Source: CAZEHO01 sp964511945
Lineage (GTDB): Bacteria > Actinomycetota > Acidimicrobiia > Spongiisociales > UBA11373
Direction of reading: 5' to 3'
Length of the DNA stretch: 64,000 nt
NCBI GenBank assembly: GCA_964511945.1
Contig: CAZEHO010000012.1
Span: forward strand, 1-64,000
Shown piece by piece: positions 31,987 to 40,522 of this stretch (position 1 is its first letter; each line of letters starts with the position of its first letter). The translations under genes were made by a program, and so were the position numbers. The notes beneath the pieces are model-generated. The model saw only the letters and a list, made by a program, of their open reading frames with translations, did not search any database and had not been told where the DNA came from.

Positions 31987-33222
31987 ATGCCCTCTCCCCA
32001 GATCCTCATCGTCGGCGGCGGTCCCGGCGGCGCCGCGGCCGCCTATTGGCTGGCCCGCTCCGGCCACGAGGTCGTAGTCGCAGAGAAGAAGGAATACCCG
32101 CGGGAGAAGACCTGCGGCGACGGCCTGACCCCGCGCAGCATCTATCAACTCCAGGAGATGGGCTTCGACTTCGACATCGGAGAGTTCCATCGCATCGAGG
32201 GTCTGCGAGCGTTCTCCGGTGATCTGACGATGGAGTTGGAGTGGCCCGACCACCCGGTGTATCCGAACTGGGGCGGCGTCATTCGGCGGGCCGACCTCGA
32301 CGGGCGGGTCGCCGCGCTGGCGGAGAAACAGGGCGCGGTGGTCCAAACCGGGACCGAGGCGACGCCGGTGCTCGACGAAGGCCGCCTCGTCGGTGTCGAC
32401 CTGAACGGCCACGGTGAGACCGCACGGGTCTCCCCGGAGATGGTCGTCGTGGCCGACGGCTCACTGAGCCGGTTCGGCAGGGCGCTCGGCGCGGTTCGGG
32501 ACCGGGGGCGCCCCTTCGGACTGGCGGCTCGCGGATACTTCTCCAGCCCGCGGTCGGACGACCGCTACCTAGAAAGCCATCTGGATCTCCGCGGCCCCGG
32601 TGGAGCCACAGTGCCGGGCTACGGGTGGATCTTCCCACTCGGCGACGGGGTGGTGAACGTCGGCGTCGGCGTGCTCTCCACCTTCCACGGCTGGAAGGAC
32701 ATCAACACCAACACGCTGATGGATGCGCTGGTGGCGGCGGCCCCGGAGTCGTGGGGCCTGTCGGCCGAGACCGCGCTCACCAAGCCGCGCGGCGGCAAAC
32801 TGCCGATGTCACTGTCGGTTGGACCGAAGGTGGGTCCGAACTGGGTACTGATCGGGGACGCCGCCGGAGCCATCAATCCGTTCAACGGTGAGGGCATCGA
32901 CTATGCCTACGAGACCGGCCGGATGGCGGCCCGTCACATCGAACGGGCGCTCGGGGCAGGTGACCCCACTCTGCTGCAGGGGTACGCCGGTGAACTCGAG
33001 GACACCTACGGCCTCTACTACCGGGTTTCGCGTGCCTTCGTTCGTGCCGTCGGCAAACCCGGGGTGATGAAGGCGCTCACCCGGGTAGGGCTGCGATCAC
33101 GCCCGCTCATGGAGTGGACGCTGCGGGTCATGGCAAACCTGCTCGATCCCTCCGAGCGCTCGGCCGGCGAGGCGGCGTATCGCATGATCGAGCGGATCGT
33201 TCAGGCCGGCCCGGAGCCGTAA
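31987..33222 (+). CDS. menJ: Geranylgeranyl reductase family flavoprotein (MenJ-like)
   Basis: FAD-dependent reductase of 411 aa, probably saturating an isoprene unit of menaquinone. It has an N-terminal dinucleotide fold ILIVGGGPGGAAAAYWLARS, the family motif YPREKTCGDGLTPRS, and a second FAD motif LIGDAAGAINPFNGEGIDYA. Actinobacteria often carry this gene just upstream of nuoA, as here. A TAGATT element 8 nt before the ATG suggests its own promoter. It is flanked on both sides by heptamer-repeat elements (31884 and 33253). Confidence 0.87.
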   Translation: MPSPQILIVGGGPGGAAAAYWLARSGHEVVVAEKKEYPREKTCGDGLTPRSIYQLQEMGFDFDIGEFHRIEGLRAFSGDLTMELEWPDHPVYPNWGGVIRRADLDGRVAALAEKQGAVVQTGTEATPVLDEGRLVGVDLNGHGETARVSPEMVVVADGSLSRFGRALGAVRDRGRPFGLAARGYFSSPRSDDRYLESHLDLRGPGGATVPGYGWIFPLGDGVVNVGVGVLSTFHGWKDINTNTLMDALVAAAPESWGLSAETALTKPRGGKLPMSLSVGPKVGPNWVLIGDAAGAINPFNGEGIDYAYETGRMAARHIERALGAGDPTLLQGYAGELEDTYGLYYRVSRAFVRAVGKPGVMKALTRVGLRSRPLMEWTLRVMANLLDPSERSAGEAAYRMIERIVQAGPEP

Positions 33223-33252
33223 GAGGCCTCTGCGCCGCAGGCGCAACGGCCG

Positions 33253-33308
33253 GCATCAGGCATCAGGAGTCAGAGGTCGGACGGACATCTGACCTCTGAC
33301 CTCTGATC
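33253..33308. repeat. Intergenic heptamer element, eight exact 7-bp units
   Basis: Eight contiguous heptamers: GCATCAG twice, GAGTCAG, AGGTCGG, a central ACGGACA, then TCTGACC twice and TCTGATC. The two halves are inverted copies. It lies between menJ and nuoA, 52 bp before the nuoA start. Confidence 0.8.
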
Positions 33309-33359
33309 TTGCCCTCTGTTTCCAACCCTCCACTCGACCGCCTATCCTCCCTCCCGAAG

Positions 33360-33785
33360 ATGTCGCTGACCAGCTACTTGCCGATCGCCATCATGTTCGT
33401 CCTCGGCGTCGGCTTCGCTGTGATCTCGATGGGTCTCTCCAAGCTCATCGCTCCCTCGAATCCCACCCCGGAGAAGCTCGAGCCGTACGAGTGCGGGATC
33501 GTCCCTCTGCAGGAGCCCGTGCAGCGGTTCCCGGTGAAGTTCTATCTGGTCGCGATGCTGTTCGTGATCTTCGACATCGAGATCATCTTTCTCTTCGCCT
33601 GGGCGGCTCGCTTCGAGCAGTTGGGCTGGTACGGGATGGCGGCAGCCGGGATCTTCACGCTGCTGCTGCTCGAAACGCTCGTGTACGCGTGGCGGCGAGG
33701 TGCTCTCGACTGGAACATCCCGCTGCGCAGCCGCTACCGGCGCGTGGTTGCGCCGGAACCGGCGGCCGGGGAGGAAGCCGCCTGA
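33360..33785 (+). CDS. nuoA: NADH-quinone oxidoreductase subunit A
   Basis: Small membrane subunit of complex I, 141 aa with three helices. It shows the conserved EPYECGIVPLQEPVQRFPVK and FLVAM-FVIFDIEIIFLFAW segments. The ATG at 33360 begins MSLTSYLPIAIMF; TATCCT lies 11 nt upstream, so the leader is only a few bases. First of fourteen genes in nuo order; nuoB overlaps its stop by one base. The C-terminus is longer than in the second nuoA of this window. Confidence 0.93.
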   Translation: MSLTSYLPIAIMFVLGVGFAVISMGLSKLIAPSNPTPEKLEPYECGIVPLQEPVQRFPVKFYLVAMLFVIFDIEIIFLFAWAARFEQLGWYGMAAAGIFTLLLLETLVYAWRRGALDWNIPLRSRYRRVVAPEPAAGEEAA

Positions 33786-34255
33786 TGGCGCAGCCCGCCA
33801 GCCCGCCGGGAATCGTCACGACCGTCTACAGCAAGGCGGTCAACTGGGCCCGTACCCGTTCGATGTGGGGGGCCACGTTCGGCCTGGCTTGCTGCGCCAT
33901 CGAGATGATGGCCACCGGGGCCGCGCACAATGATCTCGCCCGGTTCGGGATGGAGGTCTTTCGGGCGTCTCCCCGTCAGGCGGACCTGATGATCGTGGCC
34001 GGCAGGGTGTCTCAGAAGATGGCCCCGGTGCTCCGACAGGTCTACGACCAGATGGCCGATCCCAAATGGGTCATTTCGATGGGGGCGTGCGCTTCGAGCG
34101 GCGGCATGTTCAACAACTACGCCCTCGTTCAGGGCGTCGATCAGATCGTCCCGGTCGACATCTACGTCCCGGGGTGCCCCCCGGGTCCCCAGTCGCTGCA
34201 GCACGGGATCCTCACGCTGCACGAGAAGATCATGAACGGCGAGATCACCCGATGA
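33785..34255 (+). CDS. nuoB: NADH-quinone oxidoreductase subunit B
   Basis: Peripheral subunit carrying cluster N2, 156 aa. The [4Fe-4S] ligands are the adjacent cysteines in FGLACCAIEMM, the Cys of SMGACASSGG and that of YVPGCPPGP. It transfers electrons to menaquinone at the junction with NuoD and NuoH. The start overlaps the nuoA TGA; nuoC overlaps its end by 4 bp. Confidence 0.95.
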   Translation: MAQPASPPGIVTTVYSKAVNWARTRSMWGATFGLACCAIEMMATGAAHNDLARFGMEVFRASPRQADLMIVAGRVSQKMAPVLRQVYDQMADPKWVISMGACASSGGMFNNYALVQGVDQIVPVDIYVPGCPPGPQSLQHGILTLHEKIMNGEITR

Positions 34256-34788
34256 CCGACGAGACCACCACCGAAGCGGCCGAAACCACCGCAGAGCGTC
34301 CCGGGGGACCGGCGCCCGACGACACACTCCTCGGCGCCATCGCCGCGGCCGTGCCGGCGGCCTCGTTCGAGATCTCGAGCGGCCAGCACGTCGCCCGGGT
34401 GTCGAGCGACGATCTGATTGCGTTCATGGCCGCTTGCCGGGAGAACGAGTTCGACACCTTCGTCGACCTGTGCGCCGTCGACTACCTCCGGCGCGAGCCG
34501 CGTTTCGAGGTCGTCATCAACGTGCTGGCGATGTCCGCCCCGATGCGGCTCCGCATCCTCGTTGGACTGCCGGGAGACGATCCGACGCTGCCGTCGATCA
34601 CCGGCGAGTTCCCCGGCGCCAACTTCTACGAGCGGGAGGCTTACGACCTCTTCGGGATCATCTTCGAGGATCATCCGGATCTCACTCGCATCCTGCTCCC
34701 CGATGAGTGGGAGGGGCATCCGCTGCGCAAGGATCATCCGGTCGGCGGCGTCCCGGTGCAGTTCAAGGGAGCGGATGCGGTCTCATGA
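34252..34788 (+). CDS. nuoC: NADH-quinone oxidoreductase subunit C
   Basis: 30-kDa-type peripheral subunit, 178 aa. A Thr/Ala/Glu-rich N-terminus of about 35 residues precedes the domain (FDTFVDLCAVDYLRREPRF, LPSITGEFPGANFYEREAYD, LLPDEWEGHPLRKDHPVGG). It shares 4-bp overlaps with nuoB and nuoD. The signature EREAYDLFGI...HPLRKD is intact. Confidence 0.93.
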   Translation: MTDETTTEAAETTAERPGGPAPDDTLLGAIAAAVPAASFEISSGQHVARVSSDDLIAFMAACRENEFDTFVDLCAVDYLRREPRFEVVINVLAMSAPMRLRILVGLPGDDPTLPSITGEFPGANFYEREAYDLFGIIFEDHPDLTRILLPDEWEGHPLRKDHPVGGVPVQFKGADAVS

Positions 34789-36221
34789 GCAACCCACCAG
34801 ACATCGTCACCGGTGAGATCGAGGCCCCGACCACAGCGGCACAGTCGGCGCCGCCCGAGGTGGCCTCGGACGACGCGGCCGAGCGCCGCAAGGTCCACGA
34901 TCTGTGGCTGTCCGGGACCGAGGCTCCCACCGAGACCGGCGGGTTCACGTCCGAGGGTGCGCAGGAGATGCTTCCCACCGAAGAGGGTGACTCCCTTGCC
35001 GGACAGCGGGGGACCCTGGTCGACGACGACTTCGAATCCGATCCCGACGCCTCCGGCGACGAGACCCAGATTCTCAACATGGGACCTCAGCACCCGTCGA
35101 CGCACGGCGTGCTGCGCCTGCAAATGGAACTCGACGGGGAGACCATCCGCCGGGTGAAGCCGATCATCGGTTACCTCCACACCGGGATGGAGCGGACCGC
35201 CGAGACCCTGACCTTTATGCAGGGTCCCACCAACGTCACCCGGATGGACTACCTGTCCCCGTTCCACAACGAACTGTGCTTCTCCCTGGCGACCGAGGCA
35301 CTGCTCGGGATCGAGGTGCCACCGCGGGCCGCAGCCATCCGCGTGCTGATGACCGAACTCAACCGGGTGTCGAGCCACCTCATCTGGCTGGCAACCCAGG
35401 GCATGGACATCGGTGCCATCACGATCATGCTCTACGGCTTCCGCGAGCGCGAGGCGGTCCTCGAGTTCTTCGAGATGGTCACCGGCCTCCGGATGAACCA
35501 CAACTACATCCGCCCCGGGGGAGTGGCCGCCGATCTGCCCGATGGCTGGGAAGACGAGGTCGAAAGCCTGCTCGAACTCATCCCGAAGGGGATGGAGGAG
35601 TACGAGACCATCCTCAACGCCAACCCGATCTTCCTCGAGCGCACCCAGGGTATTGGGGTGATCACTCCCGAGGAGTGCAAGGCGTACGGGGTCAGCGGTC
35701 CGATCATGCGGGCTTCCGGGATCGACTGGGACATTCGTAAGGCGTTCCCCTACTCGGGAATCGAGCAGTACGAATTCGAGGTGCCGACCGGCAAACACGG
35801 CGATGTCTTGGATCGCTACCTGGTCCGGATGGAAGAGATCCGGCAGTCGCTCGGGATCGTCCGTCAGGTGCTCGACAAGATGCCGGACGGCGACTACCGC
35901 ACCGAGGACCGCAAGATCACCCCGCCGCCGCGAGCCCGGCTTGATCAGTCCATGGAGGCGCTGATCCATCACTTCAAGATCATGACCGAGGGCTTCAAGG
36001 TGCCGGCCGGCGAGGTCTATCAGGCAATCGAGTCACCGCGCGGTGAGCTCGGGATGTACATGGTGTCGGACGGAGGTGCCAAGCCGTGGCGGGTCCACGT
36101 GCGGGCCCCATCGTTCAACCACGTGCAGGCGCTGCCGCCGATGCTGACCGACTCGCTGATCGCCGACCTCGTCGCCACGCTGGCGTCGGCCGACCCGGTA
36201 CTGGGAGATGTCGACCGATGA
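34785..36221 (+). CDS. nuoD: NADH-quinone oxidoreductase subunit D, extended N-terminus
   Basis: 49-kDa-type subunit forming the quinone site with NuoB, 478 aa. The core starts at MGPQHPSTHGVLRLQMELDG, with the quinone-site His of this motif, and continues with HTGMERTAETLTFMQGPTN and MYMVSDGGAKPWRVHVRAPS. About 100 residues of acidic, low-complexity sequence precede the core; the second NuoD in this window has only about 30. The ATG at 34785 is supported by the ATGA overlap with nuoC, so the extension appears to be translated. Confidence 0.93.
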   Translation: MSNPPDIVTGEIEAPTTAAQSAPPEVASDDAAERRKVHDLWLSGTEAPTETGGFTSEGAQEMLPTEEGDSLAGQRGTLVDDDFESDPDASGDETQILNMGPQHPSTHGVLRLQMELDGETIRRVKPIIGYLHTGMERTAETLTFMQGPTNVTRMDYLSPFHNELCFSLATEALLGIEVPPRAAAIRVLMTELNRVSSHLIWLATQGMDIGAITIMLYGFREREAVLEFFEMVTGLRMNHNYIRPGGVAADLPDGWEDEVESLLELIPKGMEEYETILNANPIFLERTQGIGVITPEECKAYGVSGPIMRASGIDWDIRKAFPYSGIEQYEFEVPTGKHGDVLDRYLVRMEEIRQSLGIVRQVLDKMPDGDYRTEDRKITPPPRARLDQSMEALIHHFKIMTEGFKVPAGEVYQAIESPRGELGMYMVSDGGAKPWRVHVRAPSFNHVQALPPMLTDSLIADLVATLASADPVLGDVDR

Positions 36222-36835
36222 GCGAGTGGAGTGCCGCAACCCGTGAGCGGGCCGAGGCCCTGGTGGCCCGGTATCCGGATCGCCGCTCTGCCGTGATGCC
36301 GCTGCTCTATCTTGCCCACGCCACCGACGGCTGCCTCACCGATGACGGGATGCGCCAGGTCGCCGACTACACCGGGCTCACCCCGGCGCAGGTGCAATCG
36401 GTCGCCAGCTTCTACTCGATGTACAAGCGAGACGACACCGGCCGGTACCTGGTGTCGGTCTGTACCTCGATCTCCTGCATGTTGCTCGGAAGCCACGACG
36501 TCCTGGGTGCGGTCGAGGAGGAGACCGGCGTCGCCGCCGGGGCCACCGGCGAAGAAGGTCTGTTCAGCGTCGAGCACGTCGAATGCATCGGGGCCTGCGG
36601 TGGCGCTCCTGCGGTGCAGGTCAACTACGAGTTCGTCGAGGGCGTCTCCCCGGAGAACGCCAAGAAGCTGTGTGCCTGGCTGCGAGGCGGCCGCCCCGAC
36701 GTCGTGATGTCCGACGAGATGCAGGAGCTCTTCGGAGGGCAGCGTGCCTTCGACTGGGGGCCGAACGACCGGGCCGGCGCCACCGGCCCCACCCCGGCAT
36801 TCCAGCCCTACGGGACCGCGGAGGAGGGGCGATGA
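36218..36835 (+). CDS. nuoE: NADH-quinone oxidoreductase subunit E
   Basis: 24-kDa-type [2Fe-2S] subunit of the NADH module, 205 aa. Cluster N1a ligands are in VCTSISCMLLGS (Cx4C) and HVECIGACGGAPAVQVN (Cx3C). The helical start (RYPDRRSAVMPLLYLAH) is typical. The C-terminus carries about 35 extra Gly/Pro-rich residues. Overlaps of 4 bp with nuoD and nuoF. Confidence 0.94.
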   Translation: MSEWSAATRERAEALVARYPDRRSAVMPLLYLAHATDGCLTDDGMRQVADYTGLTPAQVQSVASFYSMYKRDDTGRYLVSVCTSISCMLLGSHDVLGAVEEETGVAAGATGEEGLFSVEHVECIGACGGAPAVQVNYEFVEGVSPENAKKLCAWLRGGRPDVVMSDEMQELFGGQRAFDWGPNDRAGATGPTPAFQPYGTAEEGR

Positions 36836-38124
36836 CCGACGCCATCCTCTTCGCCCGCATGGAGCAGCACCCGAGCGACAGCCACACGCTCACTCGCTAC
36901 GAGGCAACCGGGGGCTATGCCGTGATACGCAGGGCTCTCGCCGAAATCTCCCCCGAGCAGATCGTCGCCGAGGTCAGGGCGTCGAACATCAGGGGCCGCG
37001 GCGGCGCCGGATTCCCGATGGGTGTGAAGTGGGGGTTCCTCCCGCCCGACACGCGGCCCCGCTACCTGGTCGTCAACGCCGACGAATCCGAGCCGGGCAC
37101 CTTCAAGGACCGCCAGCTCCTCGAGCGCGACCCGCACCAGCTCGTCGAGGGGATCATCCTCTCGAGCTTTGCGCTCGACGTGCACCACGCGTTCATTTAC
37201 ATCCGCGGCGAATACCCCCGGCCCGCCCGCCGGATGCAGGCGGCCATCGACGAGGCGTATGCGGCCGGCTACCTGGGGAGCGACATCCTGGGATCGGGTT
37301 TCGACCTCGAAGTCACGGTGCACCTCGGCGGCGGCGCCTACATCTGCGGCGAGGAAACTGCGCTGCTCAACAGCCTCGAAGGCCGCCGTGGTGAACCCAG
37401 GATCAAGCCGCCGTTCCCGGCTGTTGCCGGGCTCTATGCCAAACCGACGATCGTCAACAACGTCGAGACGATCAGCAACGTGCCATGGATCGTGGAGCAC
37501 GGCGGTCACGCCTACGACTCCATCGGGCCTGAGGGCTCGAGGGGCACCCGGCTGTTCTCGCTGTCGGGCCACGTGGAGCGGCCCGGTAACTACGAGATCG
37601 TGATGGGGATCACGTGGCGCGACCTCATCTACGGGATCGGCGGCGGCATTCCCGGCGGCCGGGAGATCAAGGCCTGGATCCCGGGAGGGGCGTCGGCACC
37701 CTGGCTGTATCCCCGGCACCTCGATGAGCCGATCACCATCGATGATGCCGACCGGCTCGACACGATGCTCGGGTCCGGTGCAGTGGTGGTTATGGACGAG
37801 ACCACCAACGTGGTCGCCGCAGCGTTGAGCATCGTCAAGTTCTTCGCTCACGAATCCTGCGGCCAGTGCACCCCGTGCCGGGAGGGAACCTCGTGGATGG
37901 AGCGCATCCTGCAGCGCATCCTCGAGGGGGCGGGACGGCCGATCGACCTTGACTTGCTGCTGGACATCAGTGACAACATCAGCCCCGGTCTCGGCTGGCC
38001 CCCCGGTATGACCACGATCTGCCCGCTGGGCCCATCTGCGGTGTCTCCGATCACCTCGATCATGCGGGAGTTCCGCGACGAGGTCGCCGCCATGATCCCG
38101 GGGGAGGTGAGCGCCGGTGTCTGA
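36832..38124 (+). CDS. nuoF: NADH-quinone oxidoreductase subunit F
   Basis: NADH- and FMN-binding subunit, 430 aa. It has the NADH/FMN loop GRGGAGFPMGVKWGF, VVNADESEPGTFKDRQLLE, the FMN segment YICGEETALLNSLEG, and the N3 cluster ligands ESCGQCTPCREG with a later Cys in TTICPLGPSA. Full length for the family. Its presence shows that this first cluster makes a complete NADH-oxidising complex, unlike the one at 60 kb. Confidence 0.95.
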   Translation: MTDAILFARMEQHPSDSHTLTRYEATGGYAVIRRALAEISPEQIVAEVRASNIRGRGGAGFPMGVKWGFLPPDTRPRYLVVNADESEPGTFKDRQLLERDPHQLVEGIILSSFALDVHHAFIYIRGEYPRPARRMQAAIDEAYAAGYLGSDILGSGFDLEVTVHLGGGAYICGEETALLNSLEGRRGEPRIKPPFPAVAGLYAKPTIVNNVETISNVPWIVEHGGHAYDSIGPEGSRGTRLFSLSGHVERPGNYEIVMGITWRDLIYGIGGGIPGGREIKAWIPGGASAPWLYPRHLDEPITIDDADRLDTMLGSGAVVVMDETTNVVAAALSIVKFFAHESCGQCTPCREGTSWMERILQRILEGAGRPIDLDLLLDISDNISPGLGWPPGMTTICPLGPSAVSPITSIMREFRDEVAAMIPGEVSAGV

Positions 38125-40522
38125 TCCCGTGCGCATCACCATCGACGGCCGCGAGGTGGAGGTCGACGGCGGAGGGCTGCTGATCAAGGCAGCCGAAACC
38201 GCCGGCACCTACATCCCGAGGTTCTGCTGGCATCCCCGGATGAAGCCGGTCGGCATGTGCCGCATGTGCCTCATCGAGGTCGAGGGGCCCCGGGGCAGGA
38301 TGCTGACGACGGCATGCACGATGCCGGTGAACGACGGCATGGTCGTCCACACCCAGTCCGATGTGGTGAAGAAGGCGCAAGAGGGCGTCCTCGAGTTCCT
38401 CCTGATCAACCACCCGCTCGATTGCCCGGTGTGCGACAAGGGCGGTGAATGCCCGCTCCAGGACCAGACGATGTCGTACGGCCCGGGGGAGAGCCGCTTC
38501 GTCGAAGAGAAGCGCCACTACCCCAAACCGATCCCGATCTCCGATCTGGTGATGCTCGACCGGGAGCGCTGCATCCTGTGCGCCCGCTGTACCCGGTTCT
38601 CCGATGAGATTTCCGGCGATCCGCTGATCGAGTTCGTCGAACGGGGCGCCGGCACCCAGGTGCTCACGTTCCCGGATGAGCCGTTTGCCTCATACTTCAG
38701 CGGCAACACCGTCCAGATCTGTCCCGTCGGAGCCCTGACGGCCACGCCCTACCGGTTCCGGGCACGCCCCTGGGACCTCGAAGCGGTTGAGAGCACATGT
38801 CCGCACTGCTCGGTCGGGTGCCGGATCTCGGTGCAGGCGAGCCGCAATCAGGTGCTGCGATTCCTCGGTGTCGACAACGATGCGACCAACCAGGGTTGGC
38901 TCTGCGACAAGGGTCGGTTCGGGTTCGAGTACCTCAACTCTGAGGAACGGCTGCGGGTCCCATTGGTCCGCGGCGGCGACGGGAAGCTCCACGAGAGCGA
39001 CTGGGGATCCGCACTGGATCGAGCCGCTCAGGGACTGCGCGATGTGATCGACGGCTCCGGAGCCGATGCAGTTGCCGGACTCGGCGGTGCTCGCGGCACC
39101 AATGAAGAGGCCTACACCTTCGGTAAGTTCCTGCGCAGCGCCGTGGGCACCAATCACGTCGACGCCCAACTCGACGACGGTCTCGATGCCCGGCTCCTCG
39201 CCGGGGTATCGCCCCGGGCCACCATCGCCGACCTCGAGAGTGCGGCGACGGTGCTGGTTTGGGGCCCGGACCTCAAGGAGGAACTGCCGGTCCTGTACCT
39301 CCGGGTCCGGCGGGCTGCAACCGAATTGGGGGCAGCTCTGATCGTCGTGCACCCGCGTGCCACCGGCCTCGACGACGTAGCCGCCCACACTGTGCGCTAT
39401 CGGCCCGGCGATGGGCCGTCGGTGCTGGCGAGGTTGGGGAGCGGCGAAGTGGACGCCGCCCTGCGCAACGGTCCCACCGTCGCCATCATCGGCCGCACCG
39501 GCCTCACCGAGGATGCCGGCCTCGCCGAATCGGTGGCCGCCTTCGCCCGCGATTTGCCCCAGGCTTCGATCATGCCGGTGACCCGGCGTTCCAACGTGTA
39601 CGGCGCCATCGACATGGGCCTCGATCCGGCGCTCCTGCCCGGGCGGGTGTCGATTCACGACGCCGACGGCCGGGCATCGTTCGAGGACGCCTGGGACATG
39701 GTTCCCACCGCCGCCGGCCGCGACGCCGACGGGATCATCGCCGGGCTCGAGAGCGGCCTCATCAAGGCGGTCGTACTCGCCGGCGCCGACCCCGCGGCGG
39801 ACTTCAGTGATCCGGCACGGGGCGCCGCTGCGCTGGAGTCGGCGGAGTTCGTCGTGGCCGTCGACAGCTTCCTCGGTGCCTCCGCCCGCCGCGCCGATGT
39901 GGTGTTCCCGGCTCTCGGCTTCGCCGAGGTCGAGGGAACGGTCACCAACCTCGAAGGCCGGGTGCAGAAGGTCAACCGGCTCCTGCCCGGTCCCGGCCAG
40001 TCCCGCCCGGCGACGGAGATCTTCGAGGAGCTCGCCGGCCGCATCGCGGTGTCGATCGGTGCCTCGTCGGCCGACCGGGTCGCCAAAGAGATCGCATCTC
40101 TGGCCCCGGCCTACGCCGAAGCGACCTGGGATGCCCTCGATTGGGGCTCCGGGCGCGATGGGATCCTCGCCGACGGCTCCGGGTTCGAGCACGTCCCGGT
40201 GGACGCCGGCCTCGAACCCGCCGGGGGAGACACGGTGCTCCATCTGGCGAGGGTGCTCTACGACGGCGGCACTGCCGTGTCGATGGGCCCATCGCTCGCC
40301 AAGCTCGCGCAAGCGGCCGCCGCCTACCTGCATCCCGCCGATGCCGAACGCTTCGGTGTTGTCGCCGGGGATACCGTGCGCCTCGGAGGCAGCAGCGGTA
40401 TCGCCGACTTGGAAGTTGCGATCGACCGGTCGCTGGCCCCGGGAACGGTGTATGTGCCCTTCAACACCGGCGCCGTCCTCGGCACCGGCCTTGACGTGAC
40501 CCTCGAGGGGGTGGCGTCGTGA
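38117..40522 (+). CDS. nuoG: NADH-quinone oxidoreductase subunit G
   Basis: Largest iron-sulfur subunit, 801 aa. In order: an N-terminal [2Fe-2S] domain (RFCWHPRMKPVGMCRMCLIE), the His-Cys cluster (HPLDCPVCDKGGECPLQ), the [4Fe-4S] set CILCARCTRF ... CPVGAL, then an additional CPHCSVGC ... GWLCDKGRFG, the N7-type site kept only in some bacteria, and a degenerate molybdopterin-oxidoreductase domain. The GTG start overlaps nuoF by 8 bp; nuoH overlaps its end by 4 bp. Confidence 0.94.
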   Translation: MSDPVRITIDGREVEVDGGGLLIKAAETAGTYIPRFCWHPRMKPVGMCRMCLIEVEGPRGRMLTTACTMPVNDGMVVHTQSDVVKKAQEGVLEFLLINHPLDCPVCDKGGECPLQDQTMSYGPGESRFVEEKRHYPKPIPISDLVMLDRERCILCARCTRFSDEISGDPLIEFVERGAGTQVLTFPDEPFASYFSGNTVQICPVGALTATPYRFRARPWDLEAVESTCPHCSVGCRISVQASRNQVLRFLGVDNDATNQGWLCDKGRFGFEYLNSEERLRVPLVRGGDGKLHESDWGSALDRAAQGLRDVIDGSGADAVAGLGGARGTNEEAYTFGKFLRSAVGTNHVDAQLDDGLDARLLAGVSPRATIADLESAATVLVWGPDLKEELPVLYLRVRRAATELGAALIVVHPRATGLDDVAAHTVRYRPGDGPSVLARLGSGEVDAALRNGPTVAIIGRTGLTEDAGLAESVAAFARDLPQASIMPVTRRSNVYGAIDMGLDPALLPGRVSIHDADGRASFEDAWDMVPTAAGRDADGIIAGLESGLIKAVVLAGADPAADFSDPARGAAALESAEFVVAVDSFLGASARRADVVFPALGFAEVEGTVTNLEGRVQKVNRLLPGPGQSRPATEIFEELAGRIAVSIGASSADRVAKEIASLAPAYAEATWDALDWGSGRDGILADGSGFEHVPVDAGLEPAGGDTVLHLARVLYDGGTAVSMGPSLAKLAQAAAAYLHPADAERFGVVAGDTVRLGGSSGIADLEVAIDRSLAPGTVYVPFNTGAVLGTGLDVTLEGVAS

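Noticed and set aside
31884..33308. CRISPR array
   Set aside because: The repeat unit is 7 bp with no spacers of constant length, and no cas gene is present.
38690..40333. Open frame of about 547 codons antisense to nuoG
   Set aside because: nuoG has all expected cysteine motifs; the antisense frame has none.
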